Assembly: GCA_036407035.1 (NCBI GenBank)
Contig: DASXAA010000039.1
Coordinates: 1-64,000, forward strand
DNA length: 64,000 nt
DNA from: JACVRW01 sp036407035
Lineage (GTDB): Bacteria > Actinomycetota > Thermoleophilia > Solirubrobacterales > Thermoleophilaceae
Direction of reading: 5' to 3'
The translations under genes were made by a program, and so were the position numbers. Under the pieces are notes generated by a model. That model saw only the letters and a list, made by a program, of their open reading frames with translations, did no database searches and had not been told where the DNA came from. This document shows positions 47,039-54,151 of the stretch, one piece after another; within the stretch, counting starts at the first letter, position 1, and every line of letters starts with the position of its first letter.

Positions 47039-48004
47039 TCAGCTCCGGCGCCGCGCCAGCTCGCGCTTCGCGTTTTTCCTGAAGCGCATCATCTTCTGGG
47101 CGTTCAGCCGGTAGCGCGACAGCACGGACCCGGGCGGCAGCTCGAACCCGCCGATCAGCTTGTGCGGCACGAGCCACCAGACGCCGTCCTCCTCGATCAG
47201 GTCGCCGCGGACCTGGAAGTTCCGCTGCCACGTGAAGTCCGGGTGGTGGTCGTGCGCCGTCAGGCAGGCGAGACCCGGCTGGACCGGCACGCCGATCGCG
47301 CCGTCTCCGATCCGCACGCGCCGGGCGCCCTCGTCCACCGCGATCGGCAGGCGGATGGAGAACGGGAAGCCGTCGGGGGCGGCGATCGACAGGACCGCGG
47401 TCGGGTAGCGCGCGCCGAGCTCGTCCATGCGCTCGTCCCACGCTGCCGCGCCGCCCTCGGCGCCGGCGTGCGTATCGGCCGGCTCCTCGTCGTGCCCTGA
47501 GCGCACCTCCTCCATGTGGGCGTCGTAGAGCTCCGGCTCCTTGGTGGAGTCGCCGTCGGGCCAGACGTACACCCGCTCGGGGCGGACGTGCACGTAGATG
47601 CGCGTGAAGTACCAGCCGAACATGCGCTGCACGGGCTTCGGCGGGAGCAGCTTCTTCGTGGCCGGCAGCTTCTCGATGGCCTCGCGCTGGTAGCGGGCGC
47701 GGTTGGCGTCGAGGTCGCGGTCGTCGACCTGCGCCGAGCCCTGCACGAGCACCTGCGGCGCGGCCTCGAGCCCGCTGCCGGTGGCGTCCGAGAACAGCAG
47801 CGCGACCTTCGGATTGCGGGCGGCGTCGTCCGCCTTCTTCGGGTAGCCGAGGCCCGTGCTGACGTCGATGCAGGGCTCGCCCGGCCGGTAGTACGGAGTG
47901 AGCGGCCACGTGATCGGCTGGCCGCGCCGGTCGATCGTCGTGAACTCGGTGGTGATGAAGCGGTCGAAGACCTGCTGGATCTCGGTCGGGAGCGTGGCCG
48001 TCAT
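47039..48004 (-). CDS. PNPOx-like flavin/deazaflavin-binding protein, two split-barrel halves
   Basis: This 321-residue protein resembles the pyridoxamine 5'-phosphate oxidase/F420-binding split-barrel superfamily. The first half (EFTTIDRRGQPITWPLTPYY, then IDVSTGLGYPKKADDAARNP) has the typical beta-barrel and the N-terminal cofactor loop; the second half (AVLSIAAPDGFPFSIRLPIA, then GLACLTAHDHH) repeats the fold. Such double proteins are common in Actinobacteria and often use F420 or FMN. ATG 48004 is taken as start; TTG 48016 is an alternative. A basic tail (MMRFRKNAKRELARRRS) is unusual and could bind nucleic acid or membrane. Confidence 0.75.
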   Translation of the reverse strand: MTATLPTEIQQVFDRFITTEFTTIDRRGQPITWPLTPYYRPGEPCIDVSTGLGYPKKADDAARNPKVALLFSDATGSGLEAAPQVLVQGSAQVDDRDLDANRARYQREAIEKLPATKKLLPPKPVQRMFGWYFTRIYVHVRPERVYVWPDGDSTKEPELYDAHMEEVRSGHDEEPADTHAGAEGGAAAWDERMDELGARYPTAVLSIAAPDGFPFSIRLPIAVDEGARRVRIGDGAIGVPVQPGLACLTAHDHHPDFTWQRNFQVRGDLIEEDGVWWLVPHKLIGGFELPPGSVLSRYRLNAQKMMRFRKNAKRELARRRS

Positions 48005-48221
48005 GCCGCGATTCAATCATCGCGGCGGCCCTCCGTGGGGACTCCATGTGAGCGAAGCTTCCCCGAATGGGGTACAAGCGTCACCAGGTGCGGCCGAGGC
48101 GTTTGCCCCGTCCAGGTGTCGATGACGTCACCGGCTTCCTCAAGCAGTTGTCCTACGCCACCGATAGCCACTCGGACATCGCTCCGCCGCCCGGCGCCGC
48201 GTAGCGCGCCGCCCACCCATC

Positions 48222-49667
48222 GTGCGAGCACCGAGTCCGACAAAGCCGCCATCCCACCCGCGCCTGCGCGCCGTGCTCGCGCGCGCCCTCGGCGCGGGCG
48301 GAGCCGAGCGCGGCTCGGTGCTGATCGAGGTGATGGTCGGCGCGATCGTGCTGGCGATCGCCACCGCCGCGGTCCTCAGCGGTCTCGACGGCGCCCAGGA
48401 CACGGGGCGCAAGAACAAGAACCGCTCCGTGGCCTCCACGCTCGCCCAGCAGGACATCGAGCGGATGCGCGCCAAGCCGATCACCTCGCTCGCCAACTAC
48501 GGCGAGGTGCGCAGCGTGAACGTCTCGGGGGTCAACTACACGGTGAACTCGCAGACCGACTGGGTCAGGGACTCGAGCGGCGTGGTCAGCTGCACCGATG
48601 ACTCGACCCAGGCCGAGTACCTCAAGGTCACGTCGACCGTCAACTCGCCGGCGAGCATCGCGAGCCCGGTCAAGGAGGCGACGCTGCTGACGCCCGCGCC
48701 GGGCGCGTTCGGCACCAACGCCGGCACCGCGGCCGTGAAGATCACCGACCGCGACGGCAACCCGCTCGCGGGCGTGACGGTCGCCATGAGCGGTCCGCAG
48801 GCGCTCTCCGACACGACCAACGACCTCGGCTGCGCGATCTTCGGCTACATCACCGCGGGCGCCTACACGGCGCAGGTGTCCGGCGGCCTCGTCTCGTGGA
48901 ACAGCGAGGTACCGGCCGAAGCGCCGGTCACGGTCGCCGCCGGCAAGACGAGCCTGGCAACGATGGAGCTCGACAATCCGGGCTCGCTGCGGGCCCACTT
49001 CCGGCTGCCGCCGGGCGCCCCCACAGGGCTGACGCCGCAGTGGAACCAGATCACGGTCGCGCACTCCAAGCTGCCCGGCGGGCTGAAGCTGTTCCCCGAC
49101 GCGCCTGGGCCGATGTCGCCGTCGATCGACGCGATGAACCTGTTCCCGCACCGCGACGGCTACGGCGTGTACGCCGGCGGCTGCGAGGCGAACAGCCCGG
49201 CCTACTGGAACGCCAACTACTTCCAGCCCGGCGGGCACGGCTACGTGCAGCTCGAGCCGGGCGAGACCTTGAAGGACGTCGACGTGTACATGCCGACGAT
49301 CCTCGTGCACGTCGAGCGGACCGGGCTGTCGACGTTCCAGAACGCGAACGTCACGCTCAAGGAGATCGACACCGCTCCGGGGATCGACTGCCAGGGCGCG
49401 ACCGGCACCGGGGTATCGGTCTCAGCGGCAAAGGCCGGAGTGACGGCAGTGCCCACGTGGGAGGTCGCGTTCGCCGTGCCGTTCGGCAAGTACCGCGTCT
49501 GCGCGGCGGCCGGCAACGGGACGATCCGCAAGATCACGACCACCTCGAGCAGCTCGCCGAGCGACCAGACCCTCGGCTCCGAGGTGAACCGCTCGCTGAC
49601 GGCCACAACGGGCGCGAACGCCAAGTTCGTCATCCCGACCAGCGGCGGCACGACGGGAAGCTGCTGA
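48222..49667 (+). CDS. Type IV prepilin-like protein with a large C-terminal domain (PilV-like position)
   Basis: This 481-residue protein starts GTG 48222. It has a basic leader, a prepilin peptidase site at G31-S32 (ERGSVLIEVMVGA, Glu at +5) and a single hydrophobic helix. The remaining 420 residues are beta-rich, with an Ig-like repeat (TAAVKITDRDGNPLAGVTVA) and Cys at several places; it ends GGTTGSC. It is the first of three adjacent prepilin genes joined by 1- and 10-nt overlaps, so they form an operon for a type II secretion or type IV pilus-like filament. No ATPase or prepilin peptidase is in the window. Confidence 0.82.
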   Translation: MRAPSPTKPPSHPRLRAVLARALGAGGAERGSVLIEVMVGAIVLAIATAAVLSGLDGAQDTGRKNKNRSVASTLAQQDIERMRAKPITSLANYGEVRSVNVSGVNYTVNSQTDWVRDSSGVVSCTDDSTQAEYLKVTSTVNSPASIASPVKEATLLTPAPGAFGTNAGTAAVKITDRDGNPLAGVTVAMSGPQALSDTTNDLGCAIFGYITAGAYTAQVSGGLVSWNSEVPAEAPVTVAAGKTSLATMELDNPGSLRAHFRLPPGAPTGLTPQWNQITVAHSKLPGGLKLFPDAPGPMSPSIDAMNLFPHRDGYGVYAGGCEANSPAYWNANYFQPGGHGYVQLEPGETLKDVDVYMPTILVHVERTGLSTFQNANVTLKEIDTAPGIDCQGATGTGVSVSAAKAGVTAVPTWEVAFAVPFGKYRVCAAAGNGTIRKITTTSSSSPSDQTLGSEVNRSLTATTGANAKFVIPTSGGTTGSC

Positions 49668-50368
49668 TGGAGCGCGTTCGCCGCCGCCCGTCGGGCCAGT
49701 CCGGCTTCACGCTCATCGAGCTGCTCAGCGGCATGATGATCGGCCTCATCGTCCTGATGGCGGCGTTCACGCTGATCGACCACGCCACCTCGGCGTCGGA
49801 GGCGATCGCGAACCGCCAGGACGCGGTGCAGCGCGGCCGGATGGCCATGGAGCGGGTCACCCGGCAGCTGCGCTCGCAGGTGTGCCTCGGCGAGGAGACC
49901 GAGCCGATCACCGCGGGCGACGCGAACTCGGTGACCTTCTTCGCCGACCTCAGCGACGGCAGCAAGAACGTTCAGCAGCGCGTGCTCACCTTCTCGCCGA
50001 CCGCGAAGACGATCACCGAGCAGAGCTGGCCGGGCGTCGGCACGTACCCGCAGCTGACCTTCCCCGGCCCGCCGAACCCGCCGAACGTCCTGCTCAGGCA
50101 GGCCCAGCAGGTAACCGTGAACGGGGTCCCCCAGCCGATCTTCCGGTTCTTCGCCTTCAAGGTCGGCGGCGTGGCCGGCGACATGGAGGAGCTCCCGGTG
50201 CCGCTCAGCCCCACCGACGCGTCGCGCACGATCATGGTCAAGGTCTCGTTCGTTGCCCTCCCCGACCGCATCAGGCCTAAGGACCTCGAGTCCACCACCT
50301 TCTTCAGCGACGTCTACGTCCGCCTCGCCGACCCGACCAAGCCAGCGGAGGGCCCGAGATGTCTCTGA
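49667..50368 (+). CDS. Type IV prepilin-like protein (PilW-like)
   Basis: This 233-residue protein has a textbook prepilin N-terminus, QSGFTLIELLSGMMIGLIVL, with cleavage after G13 and Glu at +5. The helix continues into a coiled stretch (ATSASEAIANRQDAVQRGRM) and a C-terminal beta domain with two Cys (SQVCLGE, PRCL). The size and the RMAMERVTRQLR motif fit PilW/GspJ-type minor pilins. The ATG at 49667 overlaps the previous TGA by one base. It is the second gene of the operon. Confidence 0.85.
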   Translation: MERVRRRPSGQSGFTLIELLSGMMIGLIVLMAAFTLIDHATSASEAIANRQDAVQRGRMAMERVTRQLRSQVCLGEETEPITAGDANSVTFFADLSDGSKNVQQRVLTFSPTAKTITEQSWPGVGTYPQLTFPGPPNPPNVLLRQAQQVTVNGVPQPIFRFFAFKVGGVAGDMEELPVPLSPTDASRTIMVKVSFVALPDRIRPKDLESTTFFSDVYVRLADPTKPAEGPRCL

Positions 50369-51933
50369 AGAAGCTTCGATCCGAGCTCGGCTTCACGACC
50401 GTCACGCTGATGGGCGTGCTGCTCGTCGGCGGGCTGCTCGTGATCGCGACGTTCGCCGCCGTGGACCCGGACATCAGCCTCTCCCGCTCCGACCAGGACT
50501 ACAAGCAGTCGCACGGCGCGGCCGAGGCGGGGCTCCAGTGGTACCTCAACCGGCTGGGGCAGGACAACAACTTCTACGTGCGCTGCACCAATGTGCCGAA
50601 GCCGAACGCCACCGAGAACGCGCCTGTCAACCAGGCCTGGAACGGCACCGGCGCCGACCCGCGCAAGTGGCGCAAGATCTCGGGCGAGCAGGCGGAGTAC
50701 AGCGTGGAGCTGCTGCCGGCGCCCGGGTTCTCCACCTGCCAGGAGAACAACCAGTACTCGATGGTCGACTCGAACGGCAACCTGCGCGTCCGCGTCACCG
50801 GGCGCTCGCGCGGGAAGCTGCGGACCGTCCTCGCCACGCTCCGGCGCAAGAACTTCCTGGACTTCATCTACTTCACGCACTTCGAGACGTCGGACCCGGC
50901 CACGTACGGGACCGCCGCCGACGTGGCGACCGCCACCAGCCAGTGCGCCAAGTTCCGCAGCCAGCGGACCAGCTTCTGCCAGGAGATCCAGTTCGCCCCC
51001 ACCGACATCGTGCGCGGCCCGTTCCACACGAACGACAACATCCGCGTCTGCGAGAGCCCCACGTTCGGGCGCAACAGCCGCGACCTGATCGAGATCAGCG
51101 GCACGCCGGCCGAGGTCGCCAGCTCGGGGTGCGGCTCGAGCCCGAACTACCTGGGCACGAAGGTCAACCCCGCCGACCAGCTCGGCATGCCGCCGTCGAA
51201 CACCACGCTCTCGACCGTCGCCACGCCGTCGTACCGGTTCCAGGGGAGGACCGAGATCGTCCTGAACGGCGCGAGCATGACCGTGACGAACGCGCAGATC
51301 AACAGCGGCGTGCCGACGAGCATGTCGCTGCCCGCGAACGGCGTCATCTACGTCGGCAACACGGCGGCCGGGTGCTCGGTCGGCTACATCCGCTCCCAGA
51401 CGTACACGAGCACGCCCACGAGCTGCGGCGACGTGTGGGTCAAGGGCACGTACGGCCGCGACCTGACGATCGCCGCCGGCAACGACGTCGTGGTCGAGGG
51501 AGACCTCGCCCGCGCCAACGACGGCCTCCTGCTCGGGCTGATCGCGAACAACTTCGTGCGCGTCTACCACCCGGTCACGTTCACCTCGTCCGGCTCGGAC
51601 GTCGTGAACGGCTGCCGCAACAACCCGGTCACGCCGCCGGTGGTGTCGCGGATCGACGCCGCGATCCTCGCGCTCCAGCACTCGTTCATCGTCGACAACT
51701 GGAACTGCGGCGAGCCGCTCGGCGACCTCAACATCTTCGGCGCGATCGCGCAGCGGTTCCGCGGCCCGGTCGGCACCGGCAACTCCTCGTCGATCGTGAC
51801 GGGCTACCGCAAGGAGTACGTCTACAACGACCGCCTGCGGTACCGCGAGCCCCCGTACTTCCTCGATCCCGTGCAGGCCGCCTGGCGAATCGCACGCGAG
51901 ACCGAGCAGGTGCCGGCGGTAGGCGTCCGCTAG
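50359..51933 (+). CDS. Prepilin-like protein with PilX-like N-terminus lacking Glu5
   Basis: This 524-residue protein begins MSLKKLRSELGFTTVTLMGV. A prepilin cleavage site is likely after G11 (next residue F12), but the residue at +5 is Thr, not Glu, which in other systems is needed for normal pilin packing except at the tip. The AAEAGLQWYLNRLGQD segment matches the PilX N-terminal region. The long C-terminal part holds many Cys and a beta-repeat series (GVIYVGNTAAGCSVGYI, then DVWVKGTYGRDLTIAAGNDV), reminiscent of DUF4900-like domains. It overlaps the previous gene by 10 nt and closes the operon. Confidence 0.78.
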   Translation: MSLKKLRSELGFTTVTLMGVLLVGGLLVIATFAAVDPDISLSRSDQDYKQSHGAAEAGLQWYLNRLGQDNNFYVRCTNVPKPNATENAPVNQAWNGTGADPRKWRKISGEQAEYSVELLPAPGFSTCQENNQYSMVDSNGNLRVRVTGRSRGKLRTVLATLRRKNFLDFIYFTHFETSDPATYGTAADVATATSQCAKFRSQRTSFCQEIQFAPTDIVRGPFHTNDNIRVCESPTFGRNSRDLIEISGTPAEVASSGCGSSPNYLGTKVNPADQLGMPPSNTTLSTVATPSYRFQGRTEIVLNGASMTVTNAQINSGVPTSMSLPANGVIYVGNTAAGCSVGYIRSQTYTSTPTSCGDVWVKGTYGRDLTIAAGNDVVVEGDLARANDGLLLGLIANNFVRVYHPVTFTSSGSDVVNGCRNNPVTPPVVSRIDAAILALQHSFIVDNWNCGEPLGDLNIFGAIAQRFRGPVGTGNSSSIVTGYRKEYVYNDRLRYREPPYFLDPVQAAWRIARETEQVPAVGVR

Positions 51934-51963
51934 CCGCGGCCGGCGGCCCCCAACAGCGTCGAG

Positions 51964-52000
51964 TGTCGAGTTTGTCGGGCTCAGGCCGACAAACTCGACA
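51964..52000. terminator. Long hairpin after the prepilin operon
   Basis: A perfect 15-bp inverted repeat (TGTCGAGTTTGTCGG and its complement) with a 7-nt loop, 30 nt after the operon's stop. It begins with GAGTGT, as do two palindromes elsewhere in the window. No T run follows. Confidence 0.65.
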
Positions 52001-52028
52001 GTGGACCGTGACGCGGGCGGAATCCCGA

Positions 52029-52077
52029 GGGGTGGGCCGGAAAGCGTCCACGATGTGGACGGAAAACAGCCCACCCC
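52029..52077. repeat. 49-nt nested palindrome (copy C)
   Basis: Outer arms GGGGTGGGC/GCCCACCCC (9 bp) and inner arms CGTCCAC/GTGGACG (7 bp) with 7 unpaired nt on each side and a 3-nt loop, a 9-7-7-3-7-7-9 layout almost equal to that of copy A at 19560. It lies between convergent genes. Confidence 0.65.
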
Positions 52078-52164
52078 CCGACCGGCGCCGCGTTGTCCGC
52101 CGTGAGCGCCGGGACCCACCCCTGGTTGCCAGCAGTAAACGCCAAGCCCGCCACGGGGCGGGCG

Positions 52165-52953
52165 CTACCGCCCACCCGGCGCAAACGCCCGAATCTCCCC
52201 GGCCAGCAGCTCCGGCGCCCCCGCCGCGGCGCCGTGGCCCTGGCCGTCGAGGTCGTGGACCGTGACGTTCGGGAGCGCGCCCGCGTAGGCGGCGGTGCTG
52301 CGCCGCGCCCACTCAGGGCTCTCCGTCCCGATCAGCATCAGGACCGGCAGCTCCAGCCTCGCGAGGCGGGCGGCGTCGAGCTCGTGCGCGTGCTCCGTGC
52401 GCAGCTCGCGCGGGAGGGTCGACGCGATCTCGCGCCGCGCGTCCCAGGTCGGCGCGGCGGCCATCGCCTCGACCTCTGCCTCGCCGTAGCCGCCGATCAC
52501 CTCCAGGTACTCGCGCAGGAGGAGGTCGCGCTCGCCGCGCTCGAGCAGCAGCTCGAGCCGGTCGAGGAAGGCGGGCTCGGCGAGCACGCCGCCCATCGGC
52601 GGCTCGTAGAGGACCATCCTCGGCAGCCCGTCGATCAGGGAGGCGGCGCCCGCCGAGATGAGGGCGCCGTAGGAGTGGCCGACGAGGACGGCGTCCTCGC
52701 CGGCGTCCTCGACCACCGCCGCGACGTCCTCGAACTCACGCTCGAGGTCGTACGGGCCCTCGGCGTCGGTCGAGTCGCCGCGGCCCCGGCGGTCGATCGC
52801 GATCACCTCGAAGTCGCGCTCGAGGTGAGGCCGGACGAGGTCGAACGTCCATCGCGCCGAGCCGGCGCCGTGCACCAGCACGAGCGGCGGTCCCTCGCCG
52901 CTCGTCTCGCAGGCGATGCGGGTGCCGTCCCGGGAGGTGATGTGGCGGAGCAA
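52165..52953 (-). CDS. Alpha/beta hydrolase
   Basis: This hydrolase of about 262 residues has HG loop LVLVHGAGSARWTF, nucleophile VGHSYGALIS, acid in IGTESPEWARR and His in DGQGHGAAAG. The GDSTDAEGPYDLEREFEDVA segment is typical of epoxide-hydrolase-like or haloperoxidase-like enzymes. The start is uncertain: TTG 52953 fits the beginning of the homologous region (RHITSRDGTRIACE), while longer readings run into the divergent nuclease gene. Function unspecified. Confidence 0.78.
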   Translation of the reverse strand: MLRHITSRDGTRIACETSGEGPPLVLVHGAGSARWTFDLVRPHLERDFEVIAIDRRGRGDSTDAEGPYDLEREFEDVAAVVEDAGEDAVLVGHSYGALISAGAASLIDGLPRMVLYEPPMGGVLAEPAFLDRLELLLERGERDLLLREYLEVIGGYGEAEVEAMAAAPTWDARREIASTLPRELRTEHAHELDAARLARLELPVLMLIGTESPEWARRSTAAYAGALPNVTVHDLDGQGHGAAAGAPELLAGEIRAFAPGGR

Positions 52954-53021
52954 GGCCGCCAGGCGATCGGCAGGTGCAACGACCGATGCACGCCATCCGC
53001 CGCCCGGCTCAACCTTCGCGC

Positions 53022-53534
53022 ATGAGGAACCTGCTGCTCCTGCTGCTGGCCGCGGCGTCTGTGCTCGCCGCCTGCGAGTCGATGCAGCAGGCTGGCGCCC
53101 CGACGGCCGCGGGCGACCTCGACCCGGGCGGCCGCGGCAAGACGCGCGTCGAGCGGGTGGTCGACGGCGACACCGTCGTGCTGGACGACATCGGCAAGAG
53201 CCGCCTGATCGGGATCGACACGCCCGAGGTATACGGCGGCACGGTCGAGTGCTACGGCCCCCAGGCCTCGGCGTTCGCGAAGCGGGTCCTGACGCCCGGC
53301 CGGCGTGTCCGCTACGAGATCGGCGCCGACCCACGCGACCGCTACGACCGCGCCCTGATCTACCTGTGGCTGGACGACGGCCGCTTCTTCAACGCGATGC
53401 TGCTCCGCCGCGGATACGCGACACCGCTGGCGATCGAGCCGAACACGAACCGAGCCGACCTGTTCGAGCGGATGGCGCGGCGAGCCGAACGCCGCGGCGT
53501 GGGGATGTGGTCGGCGGGATGCAGCGACAAGTAG
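53022..53534 (+). CDS. Lipoprotein thermonuclease (staphylococcal nuclease-like)
   Basis: This 170-residue protein is a lipoprotein: MRNLLLLLLAAASVLAAC has a lipobox with C18 as the lipidated residue. The SNase core is complete: VERVVDGDTVVLDD, RLIGIDTPE (Asp and Glu of the metal/active site), DRYDRALIYLW (Arg) and DLFERMARRAERRGVGMW. Such enzymes cleave DNA and RNA with Ca2+ outside the cell. The ATG at 53022 is chosen for the lipobox; an ATG 16 codons upstream would put a charged extension before it. Its 3' end forms one arm of a long inverted repeat with the end of the convergent gene. Confidence 0.9.
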   Translation: MRNLLLLLLAAASVLAACESMQQAGAPTAAGDLDPGGRGKTRVERVVDGDTVVLDDIGKSRLIGIDTPEVYGGTVECYGPQASAFAKRVLTPGRRVRYEIGADPRDRYDRALIYLWLDDGRFFNAMLLRRGYATPLAIEPNTNRADLFERMARRAERRGVGMWSAGCSDK

Positions 53535-53552
53535 CCGAGCGAAAACCGAGCA

Positions 53553-53612
53553 TGGCGGGGGAAGCAGGGAGCGACGCGTGCGCCAGCACGCGAGCGACCG
53601 ATGACCCCGCCA
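53553..53612. repeat. Nested palindrome between convergent genes
   Basis: Outer arms TGGCGGGG/CCCCGCCA (8 bp, 53553-53560 and 53605-53612) with inner arms CGCGTGC/GCACGCG around GCCA. It sits within a larger inverted repeat whose arms (53520-53537 and 53629-53646, 17 of 18 bases) are the ends of the flanking genes. A two-way terminator is likely. Confidence 0.6.
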
Positions 53613-53617
53613 GGCGA

Positions 53618-53673
53618 AGGTTTGCAGCCGGCTAGTTGTCGCTGCAGGTTTGCAGCCGGCTAGTTGTCGCTGC
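53618..53673. repeat. Perfect tandem duplication, 2 x 28 bp
   Basis: Two identical 28-bp units (53618-53645 and 53646-53673), starting AGGTTTGCAGCC and ending GTTGTCGCTGC. The second unit includes the last codons and TAG stop of the minus-strand gene ending at 53660; the first is a spare copy beyond the stop. It looks like a recent slippage event. Confidence 0.9.
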
Positions 53674-54115
53674 CCAGGCGGTCCCAGCAATACAACTCGA
53701 GCGCCTCCGCGGTCAGCTCCATCAGCCGCTCATGCGACAGCCACGGCAGCACCGTGTCCAGCGCCTGCTCCTCGCTCACGCCCGCCTCGAAGGCGTCGTC
53801 CCCCTTGAAGCCCGCCGCGATCCGCAGCGCCTCGCGGCGGTACTCGCCCAGCCGTGGGAACGCCTTCAGGAGGAACTCCTTGTTCGCGATCGGCTGGCCT
53901 ACCTCGAGCGACGCGTGCCAGGCGGCGAGCATCGAGAGGTCGTCCTCGTCCAGCTCCTCCACCGCCTTCGCGTAGTGGACCTGCAGCTCGTCGTCCGGGA
54001 TCTCGTCCACCCACGCGCGGACCACCTCGCCGAGCAGCTGGCGGCGCGCCTCGCGGCCGACGCTGCCGGCGATCACGCGGATCGCCTCCTGCGGCTCGAT
54101 GAAGCAGAGGGGCAT
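53660..54115 (-). CDS. Helical protein of unknown function
   Basis: No family is recognised for this 151-residue protein. It is mostly alpha-helical and acidic (DEIPDDELQVHYAKAVEELD, EYRREALRIAAG), with no signal peptide or TM helix. A near-terminal LYCWDRLGSDN ends it. The ATG at 54115 is preceded 6 nt upstream by TATCTT, a leaderless -10, which supports it as a real gene. The stop region has been duplicated in tandem (53618-53673). Confidence 0.6.
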   Translation of the reverse strand: MPLCFIEPQEAIRVIAGSVGREARRQLLGEVVRAWVDEIPDDELQVHYAKAVEELDEDDLSMLAAWHASLEVGQPIANKEFLLKAFPRLGEYRREALRIAAGFKGDDAFEAGVSEEQALDTVLPWLSHERLMELTAEALELYCWDRLGSDN

Positions 54116-54121
54116 GACCGC

Positions 54122-54127
54122 AAGATA
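54122..54127 (-). promoter_or_regulatory. -10 hexamer for a leaderless mRNA of the helical protein
   Basis: TATCTT on the minus strand lies 6 nt before the ATG at 54115; no ribosome site is present. Confidence 0.4.
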
Positions 54128-54151
54128 GGCGCGGCACCCGACGGAACGGGA

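Noticed and set aside
48067..48204. Small plus-strand ORF (45 codons, begins MGYKRHQVRP) before the prepilin operon
   Set aside because: No ribosome site or -10 in place, no recognisable similarity; could be real but not supported. The minus strand there also has an open frame.
53618..53673. Tandem 28-bp units as a CRISPR remnant
   Set aside because: The units are directly adjacent with no spacer and include coding sequence of a gene end; no cas genes are present.
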